NCBI GenBank assembly: GCA_002433485.1
Contig: DJIF01000014.1
Coordinates: forward strand, 55,830-75,316
From: Deltaproteobacteria bacterium UBA6601
GTDB taxonomy: Bacteria; Myxococcota_A; UBA796; UBA9615
DNA length: 19,487 nt
Direction of reading: 5' to 3'
Below, one piece after another: positions 1 to 8,728 of the stretch (the first letter of the stretch is position 1; every line of letters begins with the position of its first letter). The notes beneath the pieces are model-generated. The model saw only the letters and a list, made by a program, of their open reading frames with translations. It was not told the origin of the DNA and did no database searches. Both the position numbers and the translations under genes were made by a program.

Positions 1-648
1 CCCGGCAGCCGTGCTGCAGTGGTGGCAGCACTGGTTGCCGGCCTCTCAGCGGTGTTGATGAACCTGCTGACCTGGTTCGCTATTGGTGGGTTGACCGCTT
101 CCCTGTTCTTTATGCTGCCGCATCGCCGCAGAGTGTTGCTCGTGTTTTCCGTGCTGATCATTGGCCTGTTTATGTCGACCACCTACCCGGGGCTGTACGA
201 AGCGCTCGCGTTTGAGCGGGATCCCTCGCGGGGCATGGCGGAGATGGGTGGACTTAGCCTGGGCTGGACTAATTTCGTGTTGCTGGGCCCCGCAGGACTG
301 TGGTTGATGCCAGCCCTTCGGCGTCACGATCCCATGGCAGCTGGGCTGGGTTTTGCCGCCCTCGCCTTTACCTTTGCGGTGCTTTTGATGCAGCACTACC
401 AGCTCGCGGATGGGCAGGCTTATCCCGACAGCTATCACTACTTTGTGATCATCGATCCGGTGCTGGTCTTTGCTGCGGTTCTGGCGCTGAGTTCGTGCTG
501 GCAGCTGAGTGAAGGTTTTATCAATCGCGGTCTGGTCGGTGGGCTCGTGGTGGTTACGCTGCTAAGCCAGCTGTTCTTCTATCTGCGGGGCCAGGATCAA
601 ATCTGGCTTAACCCCCACTGGTTCTGGATTCTGGGGCTCCCTTCGTGA
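1..648 (+). CDS. Polytopic membrane protein, C-terminal part (5' end outside window)
   Basis: The frame is open from base 1, so the gene starts upstream. The in-frame GTG at 19 is probably internal, since it lies inside a hydrophobic segment and has no clear ribosome binding site. The visible part has about six hydrophobic stretches, separated by short loops such as PHRRR and PALRRHD, and ends with WFWILGLPS. No soluble domain is seen. The stop overlaps the next gene's start as GTGA (645-648), so the two are probably translated together. The following gene is a GT39-like glycosyltransferase, so this may be the membrane half of another GT-C enzyme or a partner in the same glycan pathway. That is inferred from position only; the visible sequence has no family-defining motif. 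Confidence 0.7.
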   Translation, partial: PGSRAAVVAALVAGLSAVLMNLLTWFAIGGLTASLFFMLPHRRRVLLVFSVLIIGLFMSTTYPGLYEALAFERDPSRGMAEMGGLSLGWTNFVLLGPAGLWLMPALRRHDPMAAGLGFAALAFTFAVLLMQHYQLADGQAYPDSYHYFVIIDPVLVFAAVLALSSCWQLSEGFINRGLVGGLVVVTLLSQLFFYLRGQDQIWLNPHWFWILGLPS

Positions 649-2378
649 GCAACAAGGCCTCCTTTTTTGAGATTCCCCTGGTGGTGGTGACTGGGGTCAG
701 CGCCATGGTCTTGTCCCGTACCCACGGTACAGGCCTGCAGCCCTATGGTGCAGACTCGGCCCAGTACATAGAGCACCTGACGCGGATGGAGACCTTGGAG
801 TTCTGGCGCGATCCAGGCTTGAGCACGCTGCAGTTCCTGGCGCTGGCCGACGGTGCATTTCCGCCCCTGCTGCACCTGTTGACCCTGATGTTGGGGCCGC
901 TCATCGGGTCCAGCGCCCAGGAGGTTCTGTGGACGGGCCTGCTGTGGTTGTTGCTGCTGGCTATTTCAGTGGCGGTCGTGGTCTCCAGTGTGGCTGCTTC
1001 GCGGCAGGCGGGCGTGGCGGCATTTTGCGGAGTGATGTTGATTCCAGCCTTGCACGGCGCAGCCTGCCGCTACTACTACGATCTGCCAATGACTGCGTTG
1101 TTGTGGGCTGCGACCGCTGTGGCCTGCTTTGGCCTGACCCGACGCCCTCTGCGTTATGGAGTTTTAGCTGGTCTGTTTCTGTTTGCTGCCAACCTGGTCA
1201 AGTGGACCGCGCTCCCCTTCGGCCTCATCATGATCGCTGCGGTTTCACTGGGCCAACTGGTTGAGGGGAGCAGCCATCAGAGTCGAGGCTGGCGTAACAG
1301 TTTGCTCGGTGCGCTGGTGGCGGTCTCGGTAATGTCCTGCGGCTCTTTACTGTTCATCAAGGCGATGGGCCCTAACGATTCGTTTACCGCCATGCTCGGC
1401 GAGATCGGTACCACTGCAGCGCATGGTGGGCCGGCTGGGGTGGATTCGGCCAGCGCGCAGGGAGTACTGGCCGGGGTCTTCGCTCGCTTTGAGGCGCCCA
1501 CTGCCGCGCGGCTGGCTTTCTATCCGAGCCGCCTGTTGGCGTCCATCTACTCACCCCTGTTGCTGGCTCCCGTGTTGTTGTTGTTGGGCGTGTGGTGGCG
1601 TAGCGGCCGGCGGGGTTGGACCCTGGTTGCGGCGGTCCTGTTGGGACAGTGGCTGTTCTTGTTGGTCCGAGTGCCGCCGTTGGATGATCGCTTTCTGCTC
1701 ACCGCAGCCCCGGCGCTGGTGATCCCGGCGGCCATAGGCTGGGTATCCCTGCAGGCGCGGTTGCGCATGGTTACGGCTGCCTTGGTGCTGGTGGCCGGCT
1801 TTGCCGTTGGCTTGGACTTCCACTTTCGCGACAGTCCGGCGCTGCGTAGCGTGGCGCCAACCTTGGATCGTCCGGAGCGACTCGGAGAGATCCTTCGCTG
1901 GGGTCTTGCTGATTCGGTCGACCAGCGAGGCTGGGCGCGGCGAAGCAGCCAGGCGGATGATCGGGCGCCATTGCGCGAGGCGCTGTGGGCTCAGTTGAGA
2001 CACTGTCGGGCGCAGCACTTTCGGCTCGCCGCCGATGACCCGCTGGTCGGGGATGCAGGCGACGTCTATTGGCTGCGCTATCGGACCCTGTACGCTCACC
2101 TCAAGGAGGGCGAGGTGAAGCGCACCGTTCCGCCAATCTGTAATGAGGTGCCGGCTGGCGACACTCAGCTGGCCCTGTCCGGTTATCCGCGTGGGGCTAA
2201 GCCGGTGCGGCCTCGCTGCATTGCTGCGGAGCAGGGTTGGGGCTTGGAGAGGAGCATTGAGCTGCCGGGCCTTAAGCGAGGGGTGGCAGTATGGTCCCTG
2301 AATGGTGGCCAGGTGTGCGCTGCTCTGGCGACTGAGTTGGATGCCGCGGAGTCATCATTGGACTCCCCACAGCAATGA
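645..2378 (+). CDS. GT39/PMT-like membrane glycosyltransferase (GT-C fold)
   Basis: This 577-residue protein has an N-terminal membrane segment, then a large first outside loop with an acidic residue (GADSAQY, Asp37), as expected for GT-C enzymes that take sugar from a polyprenyl-phosphate donor. Further hallmarks are AFPPLLHLL near residue 71, RYYYDLPMTALL near 142 and DDRFLL near 348; the last two resemble motifs of GT39/ArnT-like bacterial proteins. Roughly ten membrane segments occupy residues 1-392. A soluble tail of about 185 residues follows and contains four cysteines (454, 499, 525, 558). The GTG start overlaps the upstream stop, and the stop overlaps the downstream ATG as ATGA. The substrate cannot be read from the sequence. 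The alternative is another polytopic GT-C family. Confidence 0.75.
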   Translation: MSNKASFFEIPLVVVTGVSAMVLSRTHGTGLQPYGADSAQYIEHLTRMETLEFWRDPGLSTLQFLALADGAFPPLLHLLTLMLGPLIGSSAQEVLWTGLLWLLLLAISVAVVVSSVAASRQAGVAAFCGVMLIPALHGAACRYYYDLPMTALLWAATAVACFGLTRRPLRYGVLAGLFLFAANLVKWTALPFGLIMIAAVSLGQLVEGSSHQSRGWRNSLLGALVAVSVMSCGSLLFIKAMGPNDSFTAMLGEIGTTAAHGGPAGVDSASAQGVLAGVFARFEAPTAARLAFYPSRLLASIYSPLLLAPVLLLLGVWWRSGRRGWTLVAAVLLGQWLFLLVRVPPLDDRFLLTAAPALVIPAAIGWVSLQARLRMVTAALVLVAGFAVGLDFHFRDSPALRSVAPTLDRPERLGEILRWGLADSVDQRGWARRSSQADDRAPLREALWAQLRHCRAQHFRLAADDPLVGDAGDVYWLRYRTLYAHLKEGEVKRTVPPICNEVPAGDTQLALSGYPRGAKPVRPRCIAAEQGWGLERSIELPGLKRGVAVWSLNGGQVCAALATELDAAESSLDSPQQ

Positions 2379-3859
2379 CTGACAGGCGTCCAGGGACTCT
2401 GCGCAGCGCCGTCTTTTCGGTGACGGTGACCGTGGTCGTCTTGGTTGGACTGAATGCACTTGTCGAACTGCTCGAAGATGAGGGTGTGGTCCAGACTCAC
2501 CGGGTTGAGGATCGCATGCTGTACCAGGAAGAGGCGATCTTTGAGAAAGTTGGCGACCGCTTTCGGTCCACCCCCTATGCGCGCGACCACATGGTCAACA
2601 GCAGCTTTGCCGCGGACAAGGGGTCGCGCTGGCGGATGTTCCTGCTGGGAGCCTCTTTTGCCCAGGGCACCCCTTACGACTGTTGTGAGTCCGACGGTCG
2701 GGAGAGTTTTGGTGGGATTTCGACCTGGCTTCGTGCCCAGTACGGTGCGCTCTTTCCGTCCCGGGAAGTGGAGGTAATCAACGTCGCGGCCGGGGGAACC
2801 AGCAGTCACCGGGTGGTCGAGGTCGCCCGTTCTGTGTTGCCCTATCAGCCTGATGTACTGGTGGTGGCCAGCTGCAACAATGAGGGTGTGCTCAGTCCGG
2901 GGACCGTGGCGGAGCAGCTGCACAAGCTCGGTGGCTATCGTTTCCTGGCCAAGCACCTGGCTCCAGCGCCAGACCCTGCTGAGCGGCGCTACTTCACTCC
3001 GCAGCACCCGGACGCGGAAGCGGTTCGCAAGCAGTTTCAGCACAACCTCGAGCAGGTCATAGAGCTGACTCGCGAAGCGGGTGTGCCGCTGCTGCTGGCA
3101 ACCCTGCCGGTGAACCTTCGCTACCGGGGCTTTGAGCCCGGCCCGGTCATTGATGACCAGCGCTATGCTTCCGCTTCGGGGAACTGTGCGGAAGCCGTTG
3201 AGGCGTTCCACAGCGGCAAGCTAGAACTGGGCTTGGCGCGGCTGGAGGGCTGCGAAGGCCTGCCGGACATCCAGAGCTGGAAGGGGATCGCCCGCTTGCG
3301 GATGGGACAGTTTGAGCAGGGCCGGTCAGAGCTGGAGCAGTTGTGGGGACCGTGCATAGCTCAGGGTGTCACCCATTATTTTGGTGGGCGCTTTGCTGAG
3401 GCCGTCGAGGCCCTGGAGAGCTGTGGAGATGCTGCCGAGGCTTTGCGCTGGTCGGGCCTGGCACGCTTTGAGTTGGGTGAGGCAGAGCGGGCTCGAGTCG
3501 AACTTGAGCAGGCTGCTGAGCTAAATCCCAGAAACCGCTGCCGGCCGTCCTACAATGCGTTGATTCGGGAGCTGGCGGCGGGCGCCGAGCATGTTCACCT
3601 GCTGGATCTTGAGGCGGCTGCAGAACGTGCCAGCCCCCTGGGCCTGCCTGGTCCAGAGCTGTTTGTCGACTATTGTCATATGAACTGGCGCGGCTATGGA
3701 CTTATGGCCGAGGAGTTGAGAGCTGCTCTTCAGCTGGCCGGCAGCGCTCCAGGCTGGCCAGTAGAGGGCGCTTCACTGCCCCTCGATGTTGTCGCTGAGC
3801 GGCAGCGGCTGCACCCGCTCCCCGCGCCGCCTGGCAGCCCAGGGCCACAGACTCAGTAA
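2375..3859 (+). CDS. Membrane-anchored SGNH/GDSL-hydrolase-like protein with TPR-like insertion
   Basis: The protein has 494 residues. A single N-terminal membrane segment (about residues 12-31) suggests a catalytic domain outside the cytoplasm. SGNH blocks can be placed: block I LLGASFAQG (Ser94), block II NVAAGGTSS (Gly140), block III ASCNNEG (Asn169) and block V DYCHMNWRGY (Asp432, His435). Between blocks III and V lies an insertion with TPR-like helices, clearest at AEALRWSGLARFELGEAERA (355-374). This layout is known from exported SGNH proteins of delta-proteobacteria. Members are usually annotated as esterases or acyltransferases. A role in adding or removing acyl groups on a glycan made by its GT-C neighbours is an inference. 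The 30 or so C-terminal residues are Pro-rich and overlap the opposing gene. The start overlaps the upstream stop as ATGA. Confidence 0.72.
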   Translation: MTDRRPGTLRSAVFSVTVTVVVLVGLNALVELLEDEGVVQTHRVEDRMLYQEEAIFEKVGDRFRSTPYARDHMVNSSFAADKGSRWRMFLLGASFAQGTPYDCCESDGRESFGGISTWLRAQYGALFPSREVEVINVAAGGTSSHRVVEVARSVLPYQPDVLVVASCNNEGVLSPGTVAEQLHKLGGYRFLAKHLAPAPDPAERRYFTPQHPDAEAVRKQFQHNLEQVIELTREAGVPLLLATLPVNLRYRGFEPGPVIDDQRYASASGNCAEAVEAFHSGKLELGLARLEGCEGLPDIQSWKGIARLRMGQFEQGRSELEQLWGPCIAQGVTHYFGGRFAEAVEALESCGDAAEALRWSGLARFELGEAERARVELEQAAELNPRNRCRPSYNALIRELAAGAEHVHLLDLEAAAERASPLGLPGPELFVDYCHMNWRGYGLMAEELRAALQLAGSAPGWPVEGASLPLDVVAERQRLHPLPAPPGSPGPQTQ

Positions 3860-5743
3860 GCTCACTATCCCCAGCACCGAGACCAGCAGTCCCGCCATTA
3901 GGCGGGGAGGTTGCCAGCGACAGGTGGTCGTGCCTTGCCCTTGCGGCGCGCGAAAGGCCAGTACGCCCAGCTCCTTGAGGGACTCGCCGTGGAGTGGACG
4001 GTCTCCGCAGCTCCATCCCGGCCAGTGGTTTTGATTGACGACCACGATGCTTTCTTTATCGAGCTGGTGCGAAACCTCGATGATGTGGCCCCGGTAGGCC
4101 AACAGCTTGACGCTGCTTGTGCTTGATGGCTGGCTGTCTGCTGTCCGTACCCAGACTTCGCCCCGGTAGCTTGCTTCGGTCTCGAAGTCTCCTCGCGCTC
4201 CCAGCCAGCGTGCCGGCAGAGCGCCGATCTTGATGGGGATGTCCTCGGGCGTATAGATGGTGGGCACATCTCGCAGTACGTTGCTGTAGACCCGCAAGTT
4301 GAGCAAATCCTGGCCAGAGTACTCCACCCTCAGCCCTTCGCTCTCGATCTGCTCCAGTGGCGGCAGTTGTTCCGCTGAGTAGATGAAGGAGCTTCGATAC
4401 AGCCCCCTCACCTGGCTTGCAGCTGGCAGGCAGAGCAGCCCGCAGAGGACCAACAGCACAAGTGCTGTGGCCTGGCGCCGCCTGGGGCCCTGGCCGGATG
4501 CAGCGTCCAGCACCCGATCAAGCTGGCCCGTAGTGAGCTGCCAGAGCCCGTCGAAGCCGATAGCAGCGAGGACACAAAGGGTGAGCAGCATGGGGTAGTT
4601 GAAGTAGCGAAGGGGACCGCGCATGGAGGAGAACAGCGGCAATTGTCGCAGCAGCTGGAAGCCGTCTACGGGGGCATAGGGCCCAAAACTCAGCCAGCTG
4701 AAGACACCGCCCACCAGCAGCCAGGGGATGGCCCTACCCTTTTGCTTGAGGCTCAGGGGAAGGCCGCAGGCGGCCAGCAGCAGCAGACCCACTCCGGGCA
4801 TCAGGGTGATGTATTCCTGCACTCGCGGGTTGCCATCGCTGTCGACGACGCGCAGCTCTGGAACATGATGAAACAGTGCGTACCACAGCTGTTCTAAGCT
4901 GAAGTACCAGGCGTCCGGGTGCCGCGGGTAGCTGGCCGTCTGACGGAAGTCAGTGGCTTCGAGCAGATGTAGCATCGGCAGGAACTTGACCCCTCCCAGC
5001 AGACCGGCGATACCGAGCAGCAGGACCGCTCCTAGCGCTTCGGTACGGGGTAGGTCGGCCTGGCTGAGCCGCGCCTGTAGCGCTTTGGCAGCGAGTAGCA
5101 GGGCCATCAGCAGTACCAGTACCGGCAGGGCGAGCTGCAGCTGGATGGCCAGCGCCCACAGCAGCAGGGCCCCCAGGCACCATCGCTGGCGGCGCTCCCG
5201 GTGGTCGCCAGGGCAGAGCCACAGGTAGAGGAGTGCCGGCCAGGCAACCACGAGACAGGACTCGTAGAAGCCGACTGCTACCCGCGCCGGCAGCCAGCCC
5301 GCCCAGCAGTAACCGAGCGCCGCGATCAAGGCGGCTGAGCTGGATACGGCGAGGCAGCGTCGAAGCAGGCAAAACAGGCCAAGCGTTCCGATCCAGGCCA
5401 CAAGGGCAAGGTTCACCTTCATTCCCAGCACATGACCAAACAGCAGCGGAGCGAGGATCAAGGGCCCCATGCTGCCGTCGCTGGGATGCGAAAATTGCGG
5501 CATTCCTCCTGCCAACAGTGGATTCCACAGTGGCAACTGACCCCACTCCAGCAGCGACTTGCGTGCGTAGTAATCGAATTTGGTGACCTCAAGCCAGTCG
5601 TGGCTGCGATAGTTGTCGCTGCCGATGACTGCTTCTGCGGCAAAGGGTGCGGCAAACAGCGGTGCCATATGCCAGGCAACGGCGGCGCTGAGCAGCGCCA
5701 TGGCCAGCCATTCAGTGCTTCTGGCCGAAGCTCCTTTGTTCAT
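3773..5743 (-). CDS. YfhO-like polytopic membrane protein
   Basis: The 656-residue protein starts with a membrane segment, followed by an outside loop containing GSDNYRSHDW and YYARKSLLEWGQLPLWNPLL. The LPLWNPLLAGGMPQ segment is typical of YfhO-type membrane proteins. About ten more membrane segments follow, with MRGPLRYFNYPMLL near residue 374, another family hallmark. The last 200 residues form a soluble domain containing VVVNQNHWPGWSC and a final membrane segment at about 615-637. YfhO of Gram-positive bacteria is implicated in glycosylating lipoteichoic acid; the function in Gram-negatives is unknown. The ATG overlaps the stop of the upstream gene (ATGA), and the 3' end overlaps the convergent SGNH gene by 87 bp. 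It is probably a GT-C enzyme acting on a lipid-linked or surface glycan. Confidence 0.75.
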   Translation of the reverse strand: MNKGASARSTEWLAMALLSAAVAWHMAPLFAAPFAAEAVIGSDNYRSHDWLEVTKFDYYARKSLLEWGQLPLWNPLLAGGMPQFSHPSDGSMGPLILAPLLFGHVLGMKVNLALVAWIGTLGLFCLLRRCLAVSSSAALIAALGYCWAGWLPARVAVGFYESCLVVAWPALLYLWLCPGDHRERRQRWCLGALLLWALAIQLQLALPVLVLLMALLLAAKALQARLSQADLPRTEALGAVLLLGIAGLLGGVKFLPMLHLLEATDFRQTASYPRHPDAWYFSLEQLWYALFHHVPELRVVDSDGNPRVQEYITLMPGVGLLLLAACGLPLSLKQKGRAIPWLLVGGVFSWLSFGPYAPVDGFQLLRQLPLFSSMRGPLRYFNYPMLLTLCVLAAIGFDGLWQLTTGQLDRVLDAASGQGPRRRQATALVLLVLCGLLCLPAASQVRGLYRSSFIYSAEQLPPLEQIESEGLRVEYSGQDLLNLRVYSNVLRDVPTIYTPEDIPIKIGALPARWLGARGDFETEASYRGEVWVRTADSQPSSTSSVKLLAYRGHIIEVSHQLDKESIVVVNQNHWPGWSCGDRPLHGESLKELGVLAFRAPQGQGTTTCRWQPPRLMAGLLVSVLGIVSLLSLWPWAARRRGERVQPLPLSDNIEGQ

Positions 5744-7677
5744 GGCTTACGTCTCATGATGGTGGTGCCTGGCAGGGTGTCGAAATGGTGATAGTGAGCC
5801 TCGATGTAAGCGTGAATTTGGGGAAGCAGTTGCTCCTCCTGAATCCCATCGATTACGAAGCCGATTTGGTTGCGCACGAGCCATTGCGGTCGGCTCTCTT
5901 CGAGCTCCTTGATCGCACGTTGTTGGAGTGCATTGTCTGGACCGTCGATGGCCCACAGGAAGGAGCTGGGTAGCGGTCGGTCGCTGAGGTAGTAGAGCAT
6001 CGCCTCAGAGGGGTAGAACCACAGTCCCTGGTCTGCTGGGAGCTGCTCGACAAAGTTCAGGATTGCCTCAATCTGCGCCACGCTCTCTCGTCCTGCTCTA
6101 ATGCCGCCGCTGCGAGGGTGATTTAGCTCTATGGCTGCTTGCTGCAGCTCATCTCCCTGGACCTGGACCTCTGCCATGGGGTTGCAGTAAAGGATGCCTG
6201 CGAGTGTTATGCCGGCTAGTGTCGGACTCAGTCCCCGTAGTCTTCGCGGTAGGCCGGCCCAGCTGCCGGCCGCCAGCAGGACAAGCAGAAGAATGCTTGG
6301 GGCCGCTCCGTAGAACCACAGGTGATAGAGATCGCTGCGCCCAAAGGCGGCGTGCAGTAGGGTCAGGCTGGCGATGCTCACCCCCAGTAAGGACAAGGTA
6401 CTGCCTCTGGGTCCGGGCCTTAGCTTTTGGGAGGCGCCCAAGCCAAGCGCCAGCCAGCACAGCAGCGGGGGAAGCGTGCTCCAGACCAGCTGCGCGGCTG
6501 TAAGGCCTTGCTGCGGCCAGCCTCCGCGCCGCCCGTCGCTGTCAATGAAGATCTTCAGTGCATCGGGGTAAGGGATCGCCTGATAGCCGAGGGCGCTCAG
6601 TTTCAGGGTCTGCAGATTCTGTTCCCAGAGTGCTATCAGAGAGCCGTCAGGCACGAGCGGCAGGAGGCCGATCGCTAAGACCGCTGCGCTGCCCACTGCA
6701 GTCTCGGTGATGGCCGGTATGCCTGGACGAGAGAGCAGCAGAATGGTGGTCATGGATGCGATTGCGGCCGCCCCTACATCCACTGAGCACAGCAGGGCCA
6801 ATGCGGTGAGGCAACCGGCCAGATGGAACGGGCTCAAAGCGCGTCGGGGCACTGCTGCAGCGCGTTTTTGCCAGCGCAGTGCAGCGAGTAACACGGCGAC
6901 CGGCAGGAAGCCGAGCATCGGTCGCAGCAGCACCGAGTTCAGGTTGGGCAGTGAGCTGGGTGCCAGCAGGGCCAGGGCCAGAGCTGCGCCCGCTGCACTC
7001 CACAAGGCGCTGGTTGTTCTGCCCAGCAGGGCCCTGACGCATAGCGCCATCGTCAGTACTCCGAGTCCGTGGAGGCACATAACGTAGGCCCGTGCCGATG
7101 CGATGTGGTCGCCAAACAGAGCAAGCCAGGCCCGCAGTGGCTGGAGCAGCAGGGGGCCGTACGGAAAGTGCAGCTCAGCGTAGAGCTTGCGCCCTTCCCG
7201 TAGGGCTTGGATAGCGCCCAGGTAGACGCCTTCTTCGGCCAGTAGGCCAAAGTTCCCCCAGGGGCTGACACCAAACACTGCGTTGGGGCGCAGGGCAGTG
7301 GCCAGGGAGGTCAGCAGGATCAGGCTCCAGGCCAGGCGACCGTGAAGTCGATGGGCCTGTTCAGAATGTTTTGTAGTGATGCCTTCCAGTCCTGTCGTGG
7401 GTCGAGGGCCGATGGGCTGGCGGAGCGCCAGCCAGCGGCCCAGTAACATGCCGAGGGAAGTCAGCAGGCAGCCCAGCCACAGCAGTTTTAATTCTTGACC
7501 CTTGTCATAGCCTGCGCGGAGGGTCAGAGAGTTGAGCCCTAACTCAGCTGCTGACGCTGCGGTATCGACCGGGTTGGCCCAGGTCAGCGTGCGCGCTATC
7601 AGTAGCCACAGCCCCAGACCCAGGACAAAGCCCGATCCGGTGAAGATCCAATCTCGCAGCCGGTGCTGCTGGATCAT
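5740..7677 (-). CDS. GT-C-like polytopic membrane protein
   Basis: This 645-residue protein has many membrane segments across residues 10-500 and a soluble tail of about 150 residues. After the first membrane-rich section comes LLAEEGVYLGAIQALREGRK and then YAELHFPYGPLLLQP (residues 166-180). The acidic pair followed by a 'fPYGPL' stretch resembles the outer loop of several GT39-like and uncharacterised GT-C proteins. The tail contains LWFYPSEAMLYYLSDRPLP (552-570), a motif common in the C-terminal domain of such proteins. It starts as ATGA with the upstream flippase-like gene and ends as ATGA with the YfhO-like gene, so the three are probably made together. The donor and acceptor cannot be deduced. 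Assignment to a precise GT family is uncertain. Confidence 0.65.
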   Translation of the reverse strand: MIQQHRLRDWIFTGSGFVLGLGLWLLIARTLTWANPVDTAASAAELGLNSLTLRAGYDKGQELKLLWLGCLLTSLGMLLGRWLALRQPIGPRPTTGLEGITTKHSEQAHRLHGRLAWSLILLTSLATALRPNAVFGVSPWGNFGLLAEEGVYLGAIQALREGRKLYAELHFPYGPLLLQPLRAWLALFGDHIASARAYVMCLHGLGVLTMALCVRALLGRTTSALWSAAGAALALALLAPSSLPNLNSVLLRPMLGFLPVAVLLAALRWQKRAAAVPRRALSPFHLAGCLTALALLCSVDVGAAAIASMTTILLLSRPGIPAITETAVGSAAVLAIGLLPLVPDGSLIALWEQNLQTLKLSALGYQAIPYPDALKIFIDSDGRRGGWPQQGLTAAQLVWSTLPPLLCWLALGLGASQKLRPGPRGSTLSLLGVSIASLTLLHAAFGRSDLYHLWFYGAAPSILLLVLLAAGSWAGLPRRLRGLSPTLAGITLAGILYCNPMAEVQVQGDELQQAAIELNHPRSGGIRAGRESVAQIEAILNFVEQLPADQGLWFYPSEAMLYYLSDRPLPSSFLWAIDGPDNALQQRAIKELEESRPQWLVRNQIGFVIDGIQEEQLLPQIHAYIEAHYHHFDTLPGTTIMRRKP

Positions 7678-8699
7678 GGTGATTCCGCTGCCGAAGGTGG
7701 CACAGCTGATTTGGGCTGGTGGGGGCGGTGACTGCGCAGCTCCCAGATGCCGACCGCCAGTCCTGCGATGGTGACCGGGATCATTAAGATCGCGTGGGCA
7801 CTCAGAGCGAGGGCCAGCGCTGCGCTGGGGTCCAGACCTGCGAGGGTCTCAAGAATTCCCGATTGGACACCTTCGTACATGCCAAGCGCGCCCGGCACGT
7901 TGGGGACCATGTAGGCAACCGAGTTGCCGATGGACATGATCAGCGGGACCTCGCCACCACAGCTGACGGAGAATACGTGCAGCATCCACAGGTAGAAAAG
8001 CAGTGTCGCGATCCACTCTCCAGCGGTTCCCAGCATGACCAGCAGCACTGAGCGACCATGGGGCAGGCTCTTCAGACCTTTCGCCACAGAACTGAGTCCG
8101 CGGCTTAGCCAGGCGGTTCTGGTGCCGCCGCTGGCGGTGAGCCACTGGCGGAGTCGTGCCTCTCCGCGTACCAAGCTGATCGAGCCGAGCAGGGCCAGCA
8201 GGAGGACCGCTCCCAAGCCCCAGGCGGCGGTGACCATCCAGTCGGGCAGGTCCAGCAGCAGTGCAGCACCAACCAGAATCGTGCCGGCTACCGCAAGCTC
8301 GACGATGCGGTCCAGGGCGACCGTTCCGAGCACGGTCCCTGGCGCGATGTCCTCGCGGCGAGCCAGCACTGCGGCGCGTAGGACTTCATCCAGGCGCAGC
8401 GGCAGCAGATGGGTTGAGGCCGCGCCGACCAGTACTGCGCTAAGGGCGCTGCTGTAGCGAACCTTTGCTACTCGGTGGAGGATAGCCTGCCACTTCAGGG
8501 CCTTGCTCAGCTGGACACAGAGCTCGCAGAGCAGCGCCGGTACTGCTGCGCTCAGGGTCAAGGAGGCGAAGCTGCGGATCAGGCGGGTGGGCTCGGCGCG
8601 GTTGAGGAAGAAGCTGAGCAGGGCCAGTGCCAGAACCACTCCGAGCAGTGCCTGGAGGAGGTGCTTTCTGCTCAGCTTGGGGAGGACTGCGTCCGACAT
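7674..8699 (-). CDS. Lysylphosphatidylglycerol synthase TM-like (UPF0104/AglD-type) membrane protein
   Basis: The protein has 341 residues and about eight membrane segments. The family hallmarks are KALKWQAIL (66-74), the loop LLPLRLDEVLRAAVLAR (98-114), LGTVALDRIVELAV (124-137), and near the end NVPGALGMYEGVQSG (267-281). These match the flippase-like integral membrane domain of MprF and the stand-alone UPF0104 proteins often found beside glycosyltransferases. Proteins of this type are thought to move lipids or lipid-linked sugars across the membrane, but this one lacks the soluble aminoacyl-transferase domain of MprF. It is the first gene of the - strand operon. No Shine-Dalgarno sequence sits at normal distance from the ATG; an AAGGAG lies about 32 nt upstream, beyond a hairpin. 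An in-frame TAA upstream excludes a longer start. Confidence 0.8.
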   Translation of the reverse strand: MSDAVLPKLSRKHLLQALLGVVLALALLSFFLNRAEPTRLIRSFASLTLSAAVPALLCELCVQLSKALKWQAILHRVAKVRYSSALSAVLVGAASTHLLPLRLDEVLRAAVLARREDIAPGTVLGTVALDRIVELAVAGTILVGAALLLDLPDWMVTAAWGLGAVLLLALLGSISLVRGEARLRQWLTASGGTRTAWLSRGLSSVAKGLKSLPHGRSVLLVMLGTAGEWIATLLFYLWMLHVFSVSCGGEVPLIMSIGNSVAYMVPNVPGALGMYEGVQSGILETLAGLDPSAALALALSAHAILMIPVTIAGLAVGIWELRSHRPHQPKSAVPPSAAESP

Positions 8700-8709
8700 G
8701 CTGCTGTGA

Positions 8710-8728
8710 CCGGCGCGGATGGCGCCGG
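8710..8728 (-). promoter_or_regulatory. Perfect inverted repeat in the leader of the flippase-like gene
   Basis: CCGGCGC (8710-8716) and GCGCCGG (8722-8728) form a perfect 7-bp GC stem with a 5-nt loop. In the - strand transcript it lies between AAGGAG and the ATG at 8699, leaving 10 nt to the start. It could mask or relocate the ribosome binding site. No T-run follows on either strand, so it is not a standard terminator. The repeat is visible directly; any regulatory role is a guess. Confidence 0.4.

Noticed and set aside
2183..3211. Long open frame (342 codons) on the - strand opposite the GT39-like and SGNH genes
   Set aside because: It lies antisense to two well-supported genes joined by ATGA. 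Its translation is rich in Arg, His, Gln and Gly, with no domain, as expected for an antisense frame in GC-rich coding DNA.
6149..7078. Overlapping open frames (103 and 143 codons on the - strand, others on the + strand) inside the GT-C-like gene at 5740-7677
   Set aside because: They have no family motifs and lie in alternative frames of a continuous polytopic membrane protein that is coupled to both neighbours by ATGA overlaps.
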